NCBI GenBank assembly: GCA_022071945.1
Contig: JAJVIN010000046.1
Coordinates: 62,001-126,000, forward strand
Source: Thermoanaerobaculia bacterium
GTDB taxonomy: Bacteria > Acidobacteriota > Thermoanaerobaculia > UBA5066
Length of the DNA stretch: 64,000 bases
Direction: 5' to 3'
The translations under genes and the position numbers were made by a program. The notes beneath the pieces were generated by a model, which was given only the letters and a program-made list of their open reading frames with translations, did not search any database and was not told the origin of the DNA. Of the stretch, positions 24,960 to 34,076 are shown piece after piece. Every line of letters starts with the position of its first letter. The stretch's first letter is position 1.

Positions 24960-26150
24960 TCAGCGGGGTTTCACCGGGGCCGGAGCCGGCGTGGCGGCCG
25001 CCGCCGCCGCGGCCGCCGCGGCGCGTTCGCGCTCGGCCGCTTCCCGGGCGGCCATCTCTTCTCTCAAACGCTTCTGCTCCGCCTCCAGCCGGGCCTTTTC
25101 CTCGGCGCGGTCCTTCTCCATCTGGTCGAGCTTCTTCTCCATCGCGCTCCGGTCCTTCTCGACGGTCGTCAGGAGCTTGACCAGCCTGTCCTCGATGGCC
25201 TTGCGCTCGGAATCCGCATCCTTGAGACGGGTCCTCAGAGCCTGGATCTCGGCCTGGGAGGCGGAGTGGTCCTTCTCGAGCTCCCCGATCTTCTTGGTGA
25301 CGGCCTCGGTCTCCTGTGCGAGCTTGTCCTTCTCGGCCTGGATGGTCTTCAGCTGCCCGGCGGTCTCGGTGCGGGCCTCCTCGACCTTCTTGGCCGCGGT
25401 ACGGGAGACCTCGTCGATGGAGGAGCGAGTCGCGGCGATGTTGTAGATGAGGGCGACGAGCAGGATCGCGAACGCCACGCCCAGGAGCACGAGTCCGGCC
25501 TTCAGGTTCCTCGTGCCGCTCTTCATGGTGTCGGTCACGAGCTCGCGGATGAACATCGTGCTCTTTTCCATGACGCCGGCCTCGGATTCCTTGGCCTTGC
25601 CGAGCGCGTCCTGGATCATCATCGAGACCGTCTTGATGCCGATCGGGCGATCCCCGCCCAGGCCCGAGCTGGTGTCGAGGAGGCTCTTTTTCTTGCGGGA
25701 GGCGGAGTCCTCGAGGCCGGGAGTGGGCACGGAGGCCGTTTTCGGCTCGACCGGCGCCATCGGAGCCGTGACGTGCGGGGCGGGCTGGGCCGGGGCCGCT
25801 GCGGGGGGAACGGCGATGGGGGCCGTCCGCTGATCGGGCGCCTGAGAGGTCCTGATGTTCAGGTTGTTGAGGATGAAGATCGGTCCCCAGGCCCCGAACC
25901 GGACCTCGTCGCCGGGCTCGACGTGCCGGTCGAGGGGCATGCCCGCCTGGGCGGACAGGTCCCGGTCGCCCATCGAGCGAATCCGGAAGCCGGTGCCCTC
26001 TCGCTGGATCTCGACGACCCGCCCGCGGGCGCCTCCGTCCTCCAGCTTGACGTCAGTGTCCGGGCCGTCCCCGATCCGGATGACGTCCGATTCGAACTTG
26101 AACTCGCGGCCTTCCAGCAAACCCGATGAGAACTTGATGACGATGGCCAT
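24960..26150 (-). CDS. FHA-like domain membrane protein with long coiled coil
   Basis: A 396-residue protein. The N-terminal 100 residues have the FHA fold pattern (IRIGDGPDTDVKLED, EIQREGTGFRI, VEPGDEVRFG), but the usual phosphothreonine-binding residues are not evident: the GR of GRxxxxD is GD, and the S-x-x-H loop reads GARGRV. A proline/alanine linker leads to a transmembrane helix (218-240), and a strong coiled coil (about 243-370) follows. The tail has a run of ten alanines from GCG/GCC codons. It sits between uridine kinase and the Ser/Thr kinase genes. It could be a kinase scaffold or an envelope-spanning coiled coil; phosphopeptide binding is doubtful. Confidence 0.75.
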   Translation of the reverse strand: MAIVIKFSSGLLEGREFKFESDVIRIGDGPDTDVKLEDGGARGRVVEIQREGTGFRIRSMGDRDLSAQAGMPLDRHVEPGDEVRFGAWGPIFILNNLNIRTSQAPDQRTAPIAVPPAAAPAQPAPHVTAPMAPVEPKTASVPTPGLEDSASRKKKSLLDTSSGLGGDRPIGIKTVSMMIQDALGKAKESEAGVMEKSTMFIRELVTDTMKSGTRNLKAGLVLLGVAFAILLVALIYNIAATRSSIDEVSRTAAKKVEEARTETAGQLKTIQAEKDKLAQETEAVTKKIGELEKDHSASQAEIQALRTRLKDADSERKAIEDRLVKLLTTVEKDRSAMEKKLDQMEKDRAEEKARLEAEQKRLREEMAAREAAERERAAAAAAAAAATPAPAPVKPR

Positions 26151-26180
26151 CCGGGCCCCTCCGCATGTGATGAGCCCGCC

Positions 26181-26795
26181 TCAGTGCGACAGCTGCTGAA
26201 GGCGGGCGAAGAGAAACTGGAGGGCGACCTGGTTTTCGCCGCCCTCGGGGATGATCAGGTCCGCGTAGCGCTTGGACGGCTCCACGAACTCGAGGTGCAT
26301 CGGCCGGACCGTCGACTCGTACTGCTCCACCACGCTCGCGAGGGTCCGGCCCCTTTCGGCGATGTCCCGCTTGATCCGGCGGATCAGGCGAACGTCCGCG
26401 TCGGTGTCGACGAAGAGCTTGATGTCGAAGAGCTTGCGGAGCTCCGGCTCCGCGAAGATCAGGATCCCATCGACCACCACGACCTTTCTGGGCTCGATTC
26501 TGACCTTCTCCGTGGAGCGGCGATGGGATTTGAAATCGTAGACCGGAGCGTCGATGGCGCCGCCCGCCTTCAGGCACTTGACGTGTTCGATGAGGAGCTC
26601 GGTCTCCAGGGAGTCGGGGTGGTCGAAATTCTTGTGGTTCAAAACGTCGGGCGGGATGTCTTCCCAGTCCCGGTAGTACGCGTCGTGGGGCAAGACGGCG
26701 AGCTTGTCCTCCCCGATCCGGGAGCTGATGGAGCGGACGACCGTGGTCTTTCCCGAACCCGTGCCGCCCGCCACACCGATGACGACGGGTGTCAT
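26181..26795 (-). CDS. udk: Uridine kinase
   Basis: A 204-residue P-loop kinase that phosphorylates uridine and cytidine in pyrimidine salvage. Walker A GGTGSGKTT (10-18), a DAYYRDWEDIPP segment and NHKNFDHPDS for nucleoside binding, PVYDFKSHRR and VVVVDGILIFAEPELR are family hallmarks. Length matches bacterial Udk. It is placed in a leftward series between the TPR protein and the FHA-like gene, 30 bases from the latter. Confidence 0.94.
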   Translation of the reverse strand: MTPVVIGVAGGTGSGKTTVVRSISSRIGEDKLAVLPHDAYYRDWEDIPPDVLNHKNFDHPDSLETELLIEHVKCLKAGGAIDAPVYDFKSHRRSTEKVRIEPRKVVVVDGILIFAEPELRKLFDIKLFVDTDADVRLIRRIKRDIAERGRTLASVVEQYESTVRPMHLEFVEPSKRYADLIIPEGGENQVALQFLFARLQQLSH

Positions 26796-26834
26796 GAGAG
26801 ACCGTCCGGTCTCTTCAGCACTCCCCGTCCGTTC

Positions 26835-27785
26835 TCACTTGAACGCATCGAGCATTTCCTTGGCGGCGGCCGCGTCCTTCCCCTTCGGCGAGAGCTTGAG
26901 GTACTCGCCGAGGTGCTTCTTCATGTCGGGAACCTTGTTCAGCGTCATGCACGCCATCCCGAGCTGGAAGTGAGCATCGGCGAAGTCTGGCTTGAGCTCG
27001 ACCGCCTTCCGAAGGAAGGGCTCGGCGGCCTTGTAATCCCCCTTGTTGATCGCCTCGACCGCCTGGTTGTACTGGACGGTCGGGTCCTCCGGGTTGGCCG
27101 CGGCGTACTTCTTCTCGTACTCCTTGACCTTCGCGTTGTTCCCCTTGGCCCGGTACGCCTCGATCAGGAGGCCGTAGAGACTCTGGTTGTCCGACTCGAG
27201 CGCCAGCGACTTCTCGCCGTACTCGATGGCGCGGTCCCACGCCTGCTGCTTGTGGGCAACCTTGGCGGCCAGATCAAACCCGACAGCCTTGTCCGGGCCG
27301 AGCGTCATCGCCTCCTGGGCCTTCGCCATGGCCCCCTCGAGGTCGTCGGCCTTCATCTTGTCGACAGCCTGGTTGTAGGCCTCGGTGAAGGGATCCACGA
27401 CAGCCTTGATCAGCCCTTTCTCGGCCGCTTGCGCCTGCGTGAACATCTGGAAGTCCCACGTCTCGGTCGATCCGATCCCGACCTTGCGGTCCTGCTCCAT
27501 CGGGATGAAGCCTTCTTTTTCGAAGCGGTAGAAGTACTTGATCGTGGCGTCGTTGAGGACCGTGCCCCACTTCCCTTCCTTGTCGGTCTTCAGCTCGACA
27601 CGGAACTTCGTGAGGGCCGGGGTGGTGATGATGATCTTCACCCCTTCGACCGGCTTGCCGGTTCCGTCGGTAATGGTCCCGACAATCCGGCCCTGGGCTC
27701 CGGCAAACGCGTGAAGAGGAAAGAGGAGGAGTGTGGCAAGCGCGATTCCCGCGCCGATCCGTTTCATGAAAGCACCGTTTTTCAT
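26835..27785 (-). CDS. Exported TPR protein with carboxypeptidase-regulatory-like domain
   Basis: A 316-residue exported protein. The signal peptide (1-29) is followed by a beta-sandwich of the carboxypeptidase-regulatory type (about 30-115, GRIVGTITDGTGKPVEGVKI), then about four tetratricopeptide repeats (140-300), for example DPTVQYNQAVEAINKGDY and PDFADAHFQLGMACM. TPR arrays mediate protein contacts; the fused beta domain is frequent in Acidobacteriota surface proteins. The ATG at 27785 has GGAGG seven bases upstream; a second ATG six codons later is possible. It heads the series TPR, udk, FHA, kinase, tyrS. Confidence 0.85.
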   Translation of the reverse strand: MKNGAFMKRIGAGIALATLLLFPLHAFAGAQGRIVGTITDGTGKPVEGVKIIITTPALTKFRVELKTDKEGKWGTVLNDATIKYFYRFEKEGFIPMEQDRKVGIGSTETWDFQMFTQAQAAEKGLIKAVVDPFTEAYNQAVDKMKADDLEGAMAKAQEAMTLGPDKAVGFDLAAKVAHKQQAWDRAIEYGEKSLALESDNQSLYGLLIEAYRAKGNNAKVKEYEKKYAAANPEDPTVQYNQAVEAINKGDYKAAEPFLRKAVELKPDFADAHFQLGMACMTLNKVPDMKKHLGEYLKLSPKGKDAAAAKEMLDAFK

Positions 27786-27891
27786 CTCTGGCCTCCAGTC
27801 GGAAAGAGGGGTTGGTCCCGACAGGGAATTCTAGCCGTCTCAAGCCGGCTGGAAGGGGTGAAGAAAGGACCGTGCCATGGAATCAAATGCA

Positions 27892-28209
27892 TCACAAGGA
27901 CGCCTTTTTTGACTCAGCCGGGGCGGACTCGGTCCGCGTAACCCCTCGCCAGAAGCCAGGAGACCCCAAATGGCGGAGAGGAAGCGTACGCCACATCTCG
28001 TCCAGGCCCGCCACCAGCCGGCTCCACACGGGGAACCGTTTGAGGTCCTCCTTGCACTTCTTGGTGCAGCACGCGTCCAGGGTCTCAGAGCTCGGGAGCC
28101 CGGCTCTTCTTGGACCTGAAGGGAGGTGGGGCGGGGGTGCCCTCGTCAGATCCGACCACTCCCCCACACAAGCCGGTTCAGCGCGGAGGGACCGGGCGAG
28201 GAGCCTCAT
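27892..28209 (-). CDS. Possible small hypothetical protein
   Basis: A 105-codon frame that begins inside the last codons of the PrsW-like gene, with AGGAA eight bases before its ATG. It contains a cysteine cluster LDACCTKKCKEDLKR and no hydrophobic helix. I know no homologue. It is the only candidate gene in the stretch 27786-28177; otherwise I see nothing there. It may be spurious. Confidence 0.25.
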   Translation of the reverse strand: MRLLARSLRAEPACVGEWSDLTRAPPPHLPSGPRRAGLPSSETLDACCTKKCKEDLKRFPVWSRLVAGLDEMWRTLPLRHLGSPGFWRGVTRTESAPAESKKASL

Positions 28210-29365
28210 CGACGGACTTCCTGGCGTTCCTCGAGTAGGCGAGAAACAACAGGAGACTCATGAGCGCACAGAGAAAGGCGAAGAACCCGAAACCCGAAGC
28301 CAGGAACGCCCTGTAGGAGCCGTGGAGCGCGATCGGGATGCTCAAACCCGCCAGCAGGATGGCCGCCGGCCGCTTGCCGGAGAGGTAAGAGAACCCCACG
28401 AAGTACCCCGTCATCCCGGTCCAGACGCCGTGCAGGAGCGGCAAGGAGATCATCCGGACGATCCCCGAAACGAACGCCGCCTGGAAGGCGAGCGCGATGG
28501 ACGTCTTGTCGCCGAGCGGGAAGACGAGAAGACCCGGAGCGGCCCAGTCCGTGAAGACCGCCGCCTCGTAAAGACCAAACCCCAGCCCGGTCATCACACC
28601 CTGGAACGTCGAGACCTCCAGATCCCGCTCGCGCGACAGGGCACGCGCCAGAAAAAGCGTGAGCGCGGCCTTGCCGAGCTCCTGGAGCGGAGCGAGAACG
28701 AGGAGGTATCCCGCGAGGTTGAGGGAGAAAGAGGCGGAAGGTCCGAGTCTGGCGGCCAGCCAGCTGACGGGGGGCAGCCCCGGCAGAAAGGTGACGAGGA
28801 GGACAGAGGCGAGGACGGCCAGAAAGAGTCCAAGAAGACCCGGGCGGATCGGGACTCGCCCTCTCCTCCAGACGGCCACGAAAAAAGTCAGCCAGAGAGC
28901 CCCGCACCCGGCGTTGAAGAGCCTTACCCGAATGCCCGGCTCTTCGAGGACCGTCCCGAGGAACAGGGGTCCGAGACCGAAGACGAGAAGGACCCAGGAG
29001 GCCGGCACGCCCAGGCTTTCCGGATCCAGGAGCCGCGACAGCGGGACGATTTCCTTCCCTGGCAGCGAGCCCAGGTCCGAAACGAAGTCCCTCACCCTGG
29101 CCAGGAAGCTCCGTGACACCGGCGGATCTGCGCTGCGCGCCTCACGCCGGGGCGGGCCCTCCGCCGGCGACGCCCGCCCGGCATACCGGATGAGGTCGAA
29201 ATCGACGACCTCGGCGGCCTTGACCCATCCAAGCGTTCCGGTCTCCCAGACCAGATCCTCCGTCCCGATCTCACTTCGCGCGGCCCGGGCCTCCAGATCC
29301 GCCCGGGTCAACGGGCCGATCTGACGCTCCCCGACATAGACGAAATAGACCGGACTGGCCGTCAC
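28178..29365 (-). CDS. PrsW-family intramembrane protease with N-terminal GYF_2 domain
   Basis: A 395-residue protein. Residues about 5-50 form a GYF_2 domain (YFVYVGERQIGPLTRADLE, then GTLGWVKAAEV). About eight transmembrane helices follow with the PrsW signatures: PLQELGKAA, GVMTGLGFGLYEA, LLHGVWTGMTGY and ALHGSYRAF. PrsW proteins are glutamate-type proteases that cleave membrane anti-sigma factors. The usual first EE pair is QE here, with the second glutamate, the Tyr-Glu and both histidines kept. The start is set at GTG 29365, right before the GYF_2 domain; it lies only 29 bases after the T-run of the upstream rng terminator, leaving little room for a promoter. Confidence 0.82.
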   Translation of the reverse strand: MTASPVYFVYVGERQIGPLTRADLEARAARSEIGTEDLVWETGTLGWVKAAEVVDFDLIRYAGRASPAEGPPRREARSADPPVSRSFLARVRDFVSDLGSLPGKEIVPLSRLLDPESLGVPASWVLLVFGLGPLFLGTVLEEPGIRVRLFNAGCGALWLTFFVAVWRRGRVPIRPGLLGLFLAVLASVLLVTFLPGLPPVSWLAARLGPSASFSLNLAGYLLVLAPLQELGKAALTLFLARALSRERDLEVSTFQGVMTGLGFGLYEAAVFTDWAAPGLLVFPLGDKTSIALAFQAAFVSGIVRMISLPLLHGVWTGMTGYFVGFSYLSGKRPAAILLAGLSIPIALHGSYRAFLASGFGFFAFLCALMSLLLFLAYSRNARKSVDEAPRPVPPR

Positions 29366-29393
29366 GTCCGAATCGTACGCGACCGCCGCCGCC

Positions 29394-29424
29394 GAAAAAA
29401 AAGAGCCGCCCGTTTCGGGCGGCT
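29394..29424 (-). terminator. Intrinsic terminator after rng
   Basis: On the minus strand a perfect 9-bp stem AGCCGCCCG/CGGGCGGCT with a 3-base loop (29424-29404) is followed by CTTTTTTTT (29402-29395 and neighbours). This is a textbook Rho-independent terminator for the mreB-to-rng operon, 84 bases after the rng stop. Confidence 0.9.
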
Positions 29425-29507
29425 GGGAGGAGAGGCTGGAGTGTGCGCCACCCAGTGAAATGCACTCTCCGTGCCAGCCCCCCCGTGCCAAACAGGCAGG
29501 TTCGCTG

Positions 29508-31064
29508 TCATGTTTCGAGGACGATGTCGAACCCCTCGTGGTGGAGGTGTTCATCGGACTGGACGCGGATCGGGATGCCGACACGTTCTTCCAGCTCCTC
29601 GATGAGGCGGCGTTCCTCGCCCTGCAGGTACCTGTAGATCTCGGGGTGGACGCGCAGCAGGAGGGAATGGCCCTCCTCGACGCCCATGACCTTTCTCAGG
29701 ATCTCGCGGCGGATCTCGAAGACGATGGTGGGCACGCTCTTGATGCGGCCGACTCCGGCACAGTAGGGGCAGGGCATGGTGAGGGCCCTCTCGAGGCTCT
29801 GCCGCTGTCTCTTACGGGTGATCTCGACGAGGCCGAACTCCGAGACGGGGAGCATCCGGTTCTTGGAGCGGTCCTTCTTCAGCTCGGTCTCCAGGACCTC
29901 GACCAGCTGGCCGCGGTGCTCTTCTTCCTCCATGTCGATGAAGTCGATGACGATGAGGCCCCCCAGGTCGCGCAGGCGGATCTGCCTCACGATCTCCTGG
30001 ACGGCCTCGAGGTTCGTCTTCATGACGGTGTCCTCGAGTCTCTTGTTGCCGACGAACTTGCCGGTGTTGACGTCGATGGCGACGAGGGCCTCGGTCTGGT
30101 TGATGACGATGTAGCCCCCGGACTTGAGCCAGACCTTTGATTTCAGCGCGTTCTCGATCTCGGCGTCGATCCCGTATTCCTCGAACAGCGGGCGGGACTT
30201 GCGGTAGAGGCGGACCTTGCTCGCCAGGTTTGGCTGAACCTGGTCGAGGAACTCGACGATCCGCTGATACTCCTCGTCATCGTCTATCAGAAGGGTCGAG
30301 AACTCCGCCCCGAAGATGTCGCGCGCCGCGCGAAGCGACAGATCGAGATCGCGGTGCAGGAGCGCGGGCGCCCCGGCTCGTTCCGCCTTCTTCCGGATCT
30401 GCTCCCAGAGCCTCGAGAGGTACCGCTTGTCGGCCGCGAACTCCTCCGGAGCCCGGCCGTCGCCCGCGGTCCTGACGATGTAGCCACCCGGACCCGTCTT
30501 CAGGCCCTCGAGGATCTCCTTGAGCCTCGTCCTCTCCTCCTCGTTCTCGATCCTTCGGGAGATGCCGAGGTGGTCGATGGTGGGCATGTAGACGAGGCTC
30601 CGGCCCGGCAGAGTGATGTGTGTCGTGATCCTCACGCCCTTGGTCGAGATCGTGTCCTTGATAACCTGGACGACGAGCTCTTGGCCCTCACGGAGGAGCT
30701 CGTCGATCGAGGGGTGGGGCCGCTGGGCGCTCTCGGGCTCGGCCGTCTCGGTTCCGTTCTCGCCGTTCGTGGTCTTCTTCTCGGCCGTCAGGGGCTCGGG
30801 ATCCTCCGCGGCGCCGAAGCGGTCGAAGTCCTCGACTTCCTCGCCGACGTCGGCGACGTAAAGAAAGGCGTCCTTTTCGAGCCCGAGATCGACGAACGCG
30901 GACTGCATCCCGGGCAGGACGCGCGTCACGCGGCCCTTGTAGATGTTCCCGACGACGCCGCGCTGCTTGCGTCTCTCGATCTGGACTTCCGCGACGCGGC
31001 CGTCCTCCAGGACGGCAACCCTGGTTTCCCGGTCGTTGGCGGAGATCAGGAGCTCTTTTTGCAA
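29508..31064 (-). CDS. rng: Ribonuclease G/E family endoribonuclease
   Basis: A 518-residue RNase G. An S1 domain (about 35-140) is interrupted by an acidic insert (85-120, EDPEPLTAEKKTTNGENGT). The RNase H-like and DNase I-like regions follow. Magnesium ligands Asp331 (ALVAIDVNTG) and Asp374 (IVIDFIDM) and the zinc-link CPYC (432-435) are all present. The C-terminal scaffold of RNase E is absent, hence RNase G rather than E. It cleaves 5'-monophosphorylated AU-rich RNA and matures 16S rRNA. It follows rodA by 9 bases, the classical position at the end of the mre/mrd cluster. Confidence 0.95.
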   Translation of the reverse strand: MQKELLISANDRETRVAVLEDGRVAEVQIERRKQRGVVGNIYKGRVTRVLPGMQSAFVDLGLEKDAFLYVADVGEEVEDFDRFGAAEDPEPLTAEKKTTNGENGTETAEPESAQRPHPSIDELLREGQELVVQVIKDTISTKGVRITTHITLPGRSLVYMPTIDHLGISRRIENEEERTRLKEILEGLKTGPGGYIVRTAGDGRAPEEFAADKRYLSRLWEQIRKKAERAGAPALLHRDLDLSLRAARDIFGAEFSTLLIDDDEEYQRIVEFLDQVQPNLASKVRLYRKSRPLFEEYGIDAEIENALKSKVWLKSGGYIVINQTEALVAIDVNTGKFVGNKRLEDTVMKTNLEAVQEIVRQIRLRDLGGLIVIDFIDMEEEEHRGQLVEVLETELKKDRSKNRMLPVSEFGLVEITRKRQRQSLERALTMPCPYCAGVGRIKSVPTIVFEIRREILRKVMGVEEGHSLLLRVHPEIYRYLQGEERRLIEELEERVGIPIRVQSDEHLHHEGFDIVLET

Positions 31065-31073
31065 GGCGGCACC

Positions 31074-32174
31074 TCAGACATTGACGAAGCGGCGGTAGGA
31101 AACAGACAGGCAAAGGCCGGCCATGGCCCAGCAGGCCAGCATCGACGATCCCCCGTAGGAGATGAACGGCAGTGTAATGCCTGTCGTGGGCAGGATGCCG
31201 ACGTTCATCGCGATGTTCACCAGGGCCTGGACAACGATGTCGATAACGATGAGAAGGACCAGGATGGAGCCGCCCCGGTCCCTGGCGTCACGGGCGATCG
31301 CAAACCCCCGGGAGAGGAAGAGACCGTAGAGCCCCACGATCCCGGCGACCCCGACGAATCCTTGCTCCTCGGCGAGGGCGGCGAAGACGAAGTCCGTGTG
31401 CCTCACGGGGAGGAATCCGAGACGGCTCTGCGTCCCCTTCTTGAAACCCTTGCCGAAGATCCGGCCCGAGCCGATGGCAATCCGGGCCTGACGGACCTGA
31501 TACCCCGCGCCCCTCGCGGCCAAGTCGGGATCCAGAAACGTCCGGATGCGGTCTTTCTGATACTCCTTGAGGAAAAACCAGGAGCTCCCCACGAAGACCA
31601 CGGCCAAAACCGCCGAGAGGACCCACCAGCGGAGCCTGAGACCTCCCAGAAACAGCCCCGTGACGGCGAGAGGGACGTAGGTCAGGGCAACTCCGAGATC
31701 CGGCTGGAGCAGGATGAGGGCGACCGGCACCCCGACCGCCGCGAGGATCAAGAGTCCCGTCTTTCGCGAGAGAAACGTCCGGTCGTCGTTTTCCAGGATC
31801 CAGGCGATCAGGAGGGCCGTCGAGATCTTCACGAACTCGGAGGGCTGCAGCGAAAAGCCTCCGGGCAGCTTGATCCAGGACTTCGCCCCCGCTATTCGTG
31901 TCCCGAAGACGGGCAGGTAGACGAGCAAGAGGAGAGAGAAGAGGAAGATGGCGGGCGACGACTTCAAGAGGAGGCGGTAGTCGACCGTGACGAGGACGAC
32001 GGCGGCCGTGATTCCCGAAAGGACGAAGATCAGCTGCTTTCCCCAGTGTCCCGCCAGGGGAGTTCCCGAGGTCGTCGAATACACCATGGCCATCCCCGCG
32101 GCGGTCAGGAGGGCAACCGAGATCAGGAACCCGGGGTCGATTCGCTTGGGCAGGACTTCCGAAAGCCTCGACAC
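31074..32174 (-). CDS. rodA: Rod-shape peptidoglycan polymerase RodA (SEDS)
   Basis: A 366-residue SEDS-family membrane protein with about ten helices. It polymerises lipid II glycan strands in the elongasome together with PBP2. The family motifs are visible: GARSW-like GAKSWIKLPGGFSLQPSEFVK, LQPDLGVALTYVP, and near the end LPTTGITLPFISYGGSSML. The conserved Asp in QPDLG required for activity is present. The gene follows mrdA by 6 bases and precedes rng by 9. Confidence 0.96.
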   Translation of the reverse strand: MSRLSEVLPKRIDPGFLISVALLTAAGMAMVYSTTSGTPLAGHWGKQLIFVLSGITAAVVLVTVDYRLLLKSSPAIFLFSLLLLVYLPVFGTRIAGAKSWIKLPGGFSLQPSEFVKISTALLIAWILENDDRTFLSRKTGLLILAAVGVPVALILLQPDLGVALTYVPLAVTGLFLGGLRLRWWVLSAVLAVVFVGSSWFFLKEYQKDRIRTFLDPDLAARGAGYQVRQARIAIGSGRIFGKGFKKGTQSRLGFLPVRHTDFVFAALAEEQGFVGVAGIVGLYGLFLSRGFAIARDARDRGGSILVLLIVIDIVVQALVNIAMNVGILPTTGITLPFISYGGSSMLACWAMAGLCLSVSYRRFVNV

Positions 32175-32180
32175 GGTGTC

Positions 32181-34073
32181 TCACTCCTCGGTCGAACCGG
32201 CAGGCGGGGCTGCTTCCTCAGTCTGGGCCGTCACGGAAACGTGCGTTTCCTCCGTCTCGGGGAACCCGCGGAGGTAGGCTTTCATGAGCTTCGCCGCCAG
32301 GGGCGCGGCCGCCTTGGAGCCGTGGCCCCCGTTCTCGACGAACACGACGACCACGACCCGGGGGTCGTCCTTGGGCGCGAACCCCGCGAACCAGGCGTGG
32401 TCCTGGAGTTTCTCGGGGAGGTGCCCCATCTTCTTGGGGTCCTTCTGTCCGACGACCTGGACGGTCCCCGTCTTTCCGCACATGTCGAGGCCCGGGACGT
32501 GAACGGCATAGGCGGTCCCGCCGGGCCTGCTCACGACCCGAAACAGGCCCTCGACGATCGCCTCTCGAACCCCGGGATCGAAGGGGACCTGTTCCTTGAC
32601 GGGCGGCCGGTACAGGAACCTCTCGCGGGTCCTCACGTTCTCGGCCATGTGGAAGACGTGAGGGGTCGGGAGGGCTCCGTCGCTGTTGGCAAGCGCGGAC
32701 AGGGCCCGGGCCACCTGCAGGGGCGAGACGAGAAGCGGCCCCTGTCCAATGGAGACGGAGATCGTTTCCCCGGGGTACCACGGGTGCTTGCGGACCGCGA
32801 GGCTCCACTTGGGCGACGGAACGAGGCCAGACTTCTCCCCGCCGGCATCGATCCCGGTCGGCCGTCCGAACCCGAAAAGGTCCGCCGTTTCGGCCAGAAC
32901 ATCGATGCCGAGCCGCCGGCCCATCTGGTAGAAGTAGGTGTCGCACGAGACCTGCAGGGCGGTCGGGAGATCGACCGTGGAGTGGTGGCTGTGGCAGCGG
33001 AAGAACCGGCCGTAAAAGGTCGCTCCCCCGCCGCAGGGGATCCGTTCCGAGGGCGAGATGCCGTGCATCAGGATCGCGTACGCGACAAAGGCCTTCCACA
33101 CCGACCCGGGCGAGTAGACGTTCTGAAGGAGCCGGTTGTTGAGGGGCTTGTCCTCGTTGTTGAGGATCGCATCCCAGTCATCCTTCGAGACACGCTGGGC
33201 GAAGAGGTTGGGATCGTAGGCGGGCGCGGAAACGAAGGCGAGGATCTCTCCCGACTTCGGGTCGAGCGCCACGGCGGAACCGACTCTCCCCTCGAAGTAC
33301 GCCTCCGCGATCTTCTGAAGACGGGAGTCGATCGTGAGGATCAGGGTATTCCCCGACAGGGGCTCCTGACGATCGAGCTCGGCCACTTCGCGGCCGAAGG
33401 AATCGATGATGAAGGTCCGGGCTCCGGAGACGCCCGCCAGGAGGTCCTGATAGACGGCCTCGACACCCTTCTGTCCGATCCATTCCCCGGGCCGGACCCG
33501 TCCGTTGCGGGCCTGCACCTGGTCCGGGTTGGCCTCGCCCAGGTGTCCGAGGAGGTGGGCCGCGATCGGCCCCCCCTTGTAGATCCGCCTTTCGCTGATC
33601 TGGATGACGAACTCCGGGTGTTCGAGAGCGTGGGCCTCTATGGCGGCTGCCTCGTCGACGCTGAGGTTCTCTTCCAGGATGACGGGCAAGTAGTCGCGGC
33701 CGTCACCGGACCGCAGGATGCGCCTCCTGAGATCCTCGAGCAGCGTGCCGGTGACGGACGAGACGAACTGGAGCGACGACTCCACGTCGCTCGCCTCGCG
33801 CCGGTACAGGAGAAGGGAGAACGACGGCTCGTTCTCGGCGAGGGGCACGCCGTTGCGGTCGACGATGAACCCGCGGGGCGCCGTGACGGGGATCGAGCGC
33901 TGCCGGTTGTTCTCGGCCTGACGATGGAACTCGTCGCCCCGGAGCACCTGGTGGACCCAGTAGACGGCGAGGATCAGGATGAAGGCGCCCCATGAGATCG
34001 CCGCGATCAGGTCGATCCGCACGAGAAGCGGCTTGCGGTCCTCCCGGGCGCTGAGGTCGATGGCGGCACCCAC
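32181..34073 (-). CDS. mrdA: Penicillin-binding protein 2 (elongation transpeptidase)
   Basis: A 630-residue class B PBP. One N-terminal transmembrane helix (about 22-42), a dimerisation domain (50-230), and a transpeptidase domain with SVWK (active Ser324, Lys327), SCD (Ser376-Asp378) and KTG (534-536). It cross-links peptidoglycan during elongation, partnered by RodA. The start is GTG at 34073, four bases after the mreD stop region. The C-terminal tail after the KTG region is Glu/Thr-rich and probably flexible. Confidence 0.96.
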   Translation of the reverse strand: MGAAIDLSAREDRKPLLVRIDLIAAISWGAFILILAVYWVHQVLRGDEFHRQAENNRQRSIPVTAPRGFIVDRNGVPLAENEPSFSLLLYRREASDVESSLQFVSSVTGTLLEDLRRRILRSGDGRDYLPVILEENLSVDEAAAIEAHALEHPEFVIQISERRIYKGGPIAAHLLGHLGEANPDQVQARNGRVRPGEWIGQKGVEAVYQDLLAGVSGARTFIIDSFGREVAELDRQEPLSGNTLILTIDSRLQKIAEAYFEGRVGSAVALDPKSGEILAFVSAPAYDPNLFAQRVSKDDWDAILNNEDKPLNNRLLQNVYSPGSVWKAFVAYAILMHGISPSERIPCGGGATFYGRFFRCHSHHSTVDLPTALQVSCDTYFYQMGRRLGIDVLAETADLFGFGRPTGIDAGGEKSGLVPSPKWSLAVRKHPWYPGETISVSIGQGPLLVSPLQVARALSALANSDGALPTPHVFHMAENVRTRERFLYRPPVKEQVPFDPGVREAIVEGLFRVVSRPGGTAYAVHVPGLDMCGKTGTVQVVGQKDPKKMGHLPEKLQDHAWFAGFAPKDDPRVVVVVFVENGGHGSKAAAPLAAKLMKAYLRGFPETEETHVSVTAQTEEAAPPAGSTEE

Positions 34074-34076
34074 GCT

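Noticed and set aside
24985-25025. GCG/GCC run at the end of the FHA-like gene as a regulatory repeat
   Set aside because: It is explained by an in-frame alanine run in the coding sequence.
30354-33995. A 1213-codon plus-strand frame across rng, rodA and mrdA
   Set aside because: Antisense to three conserved genes and compositionally unlike protein (Asp/Arg/Gly-rich throughout).
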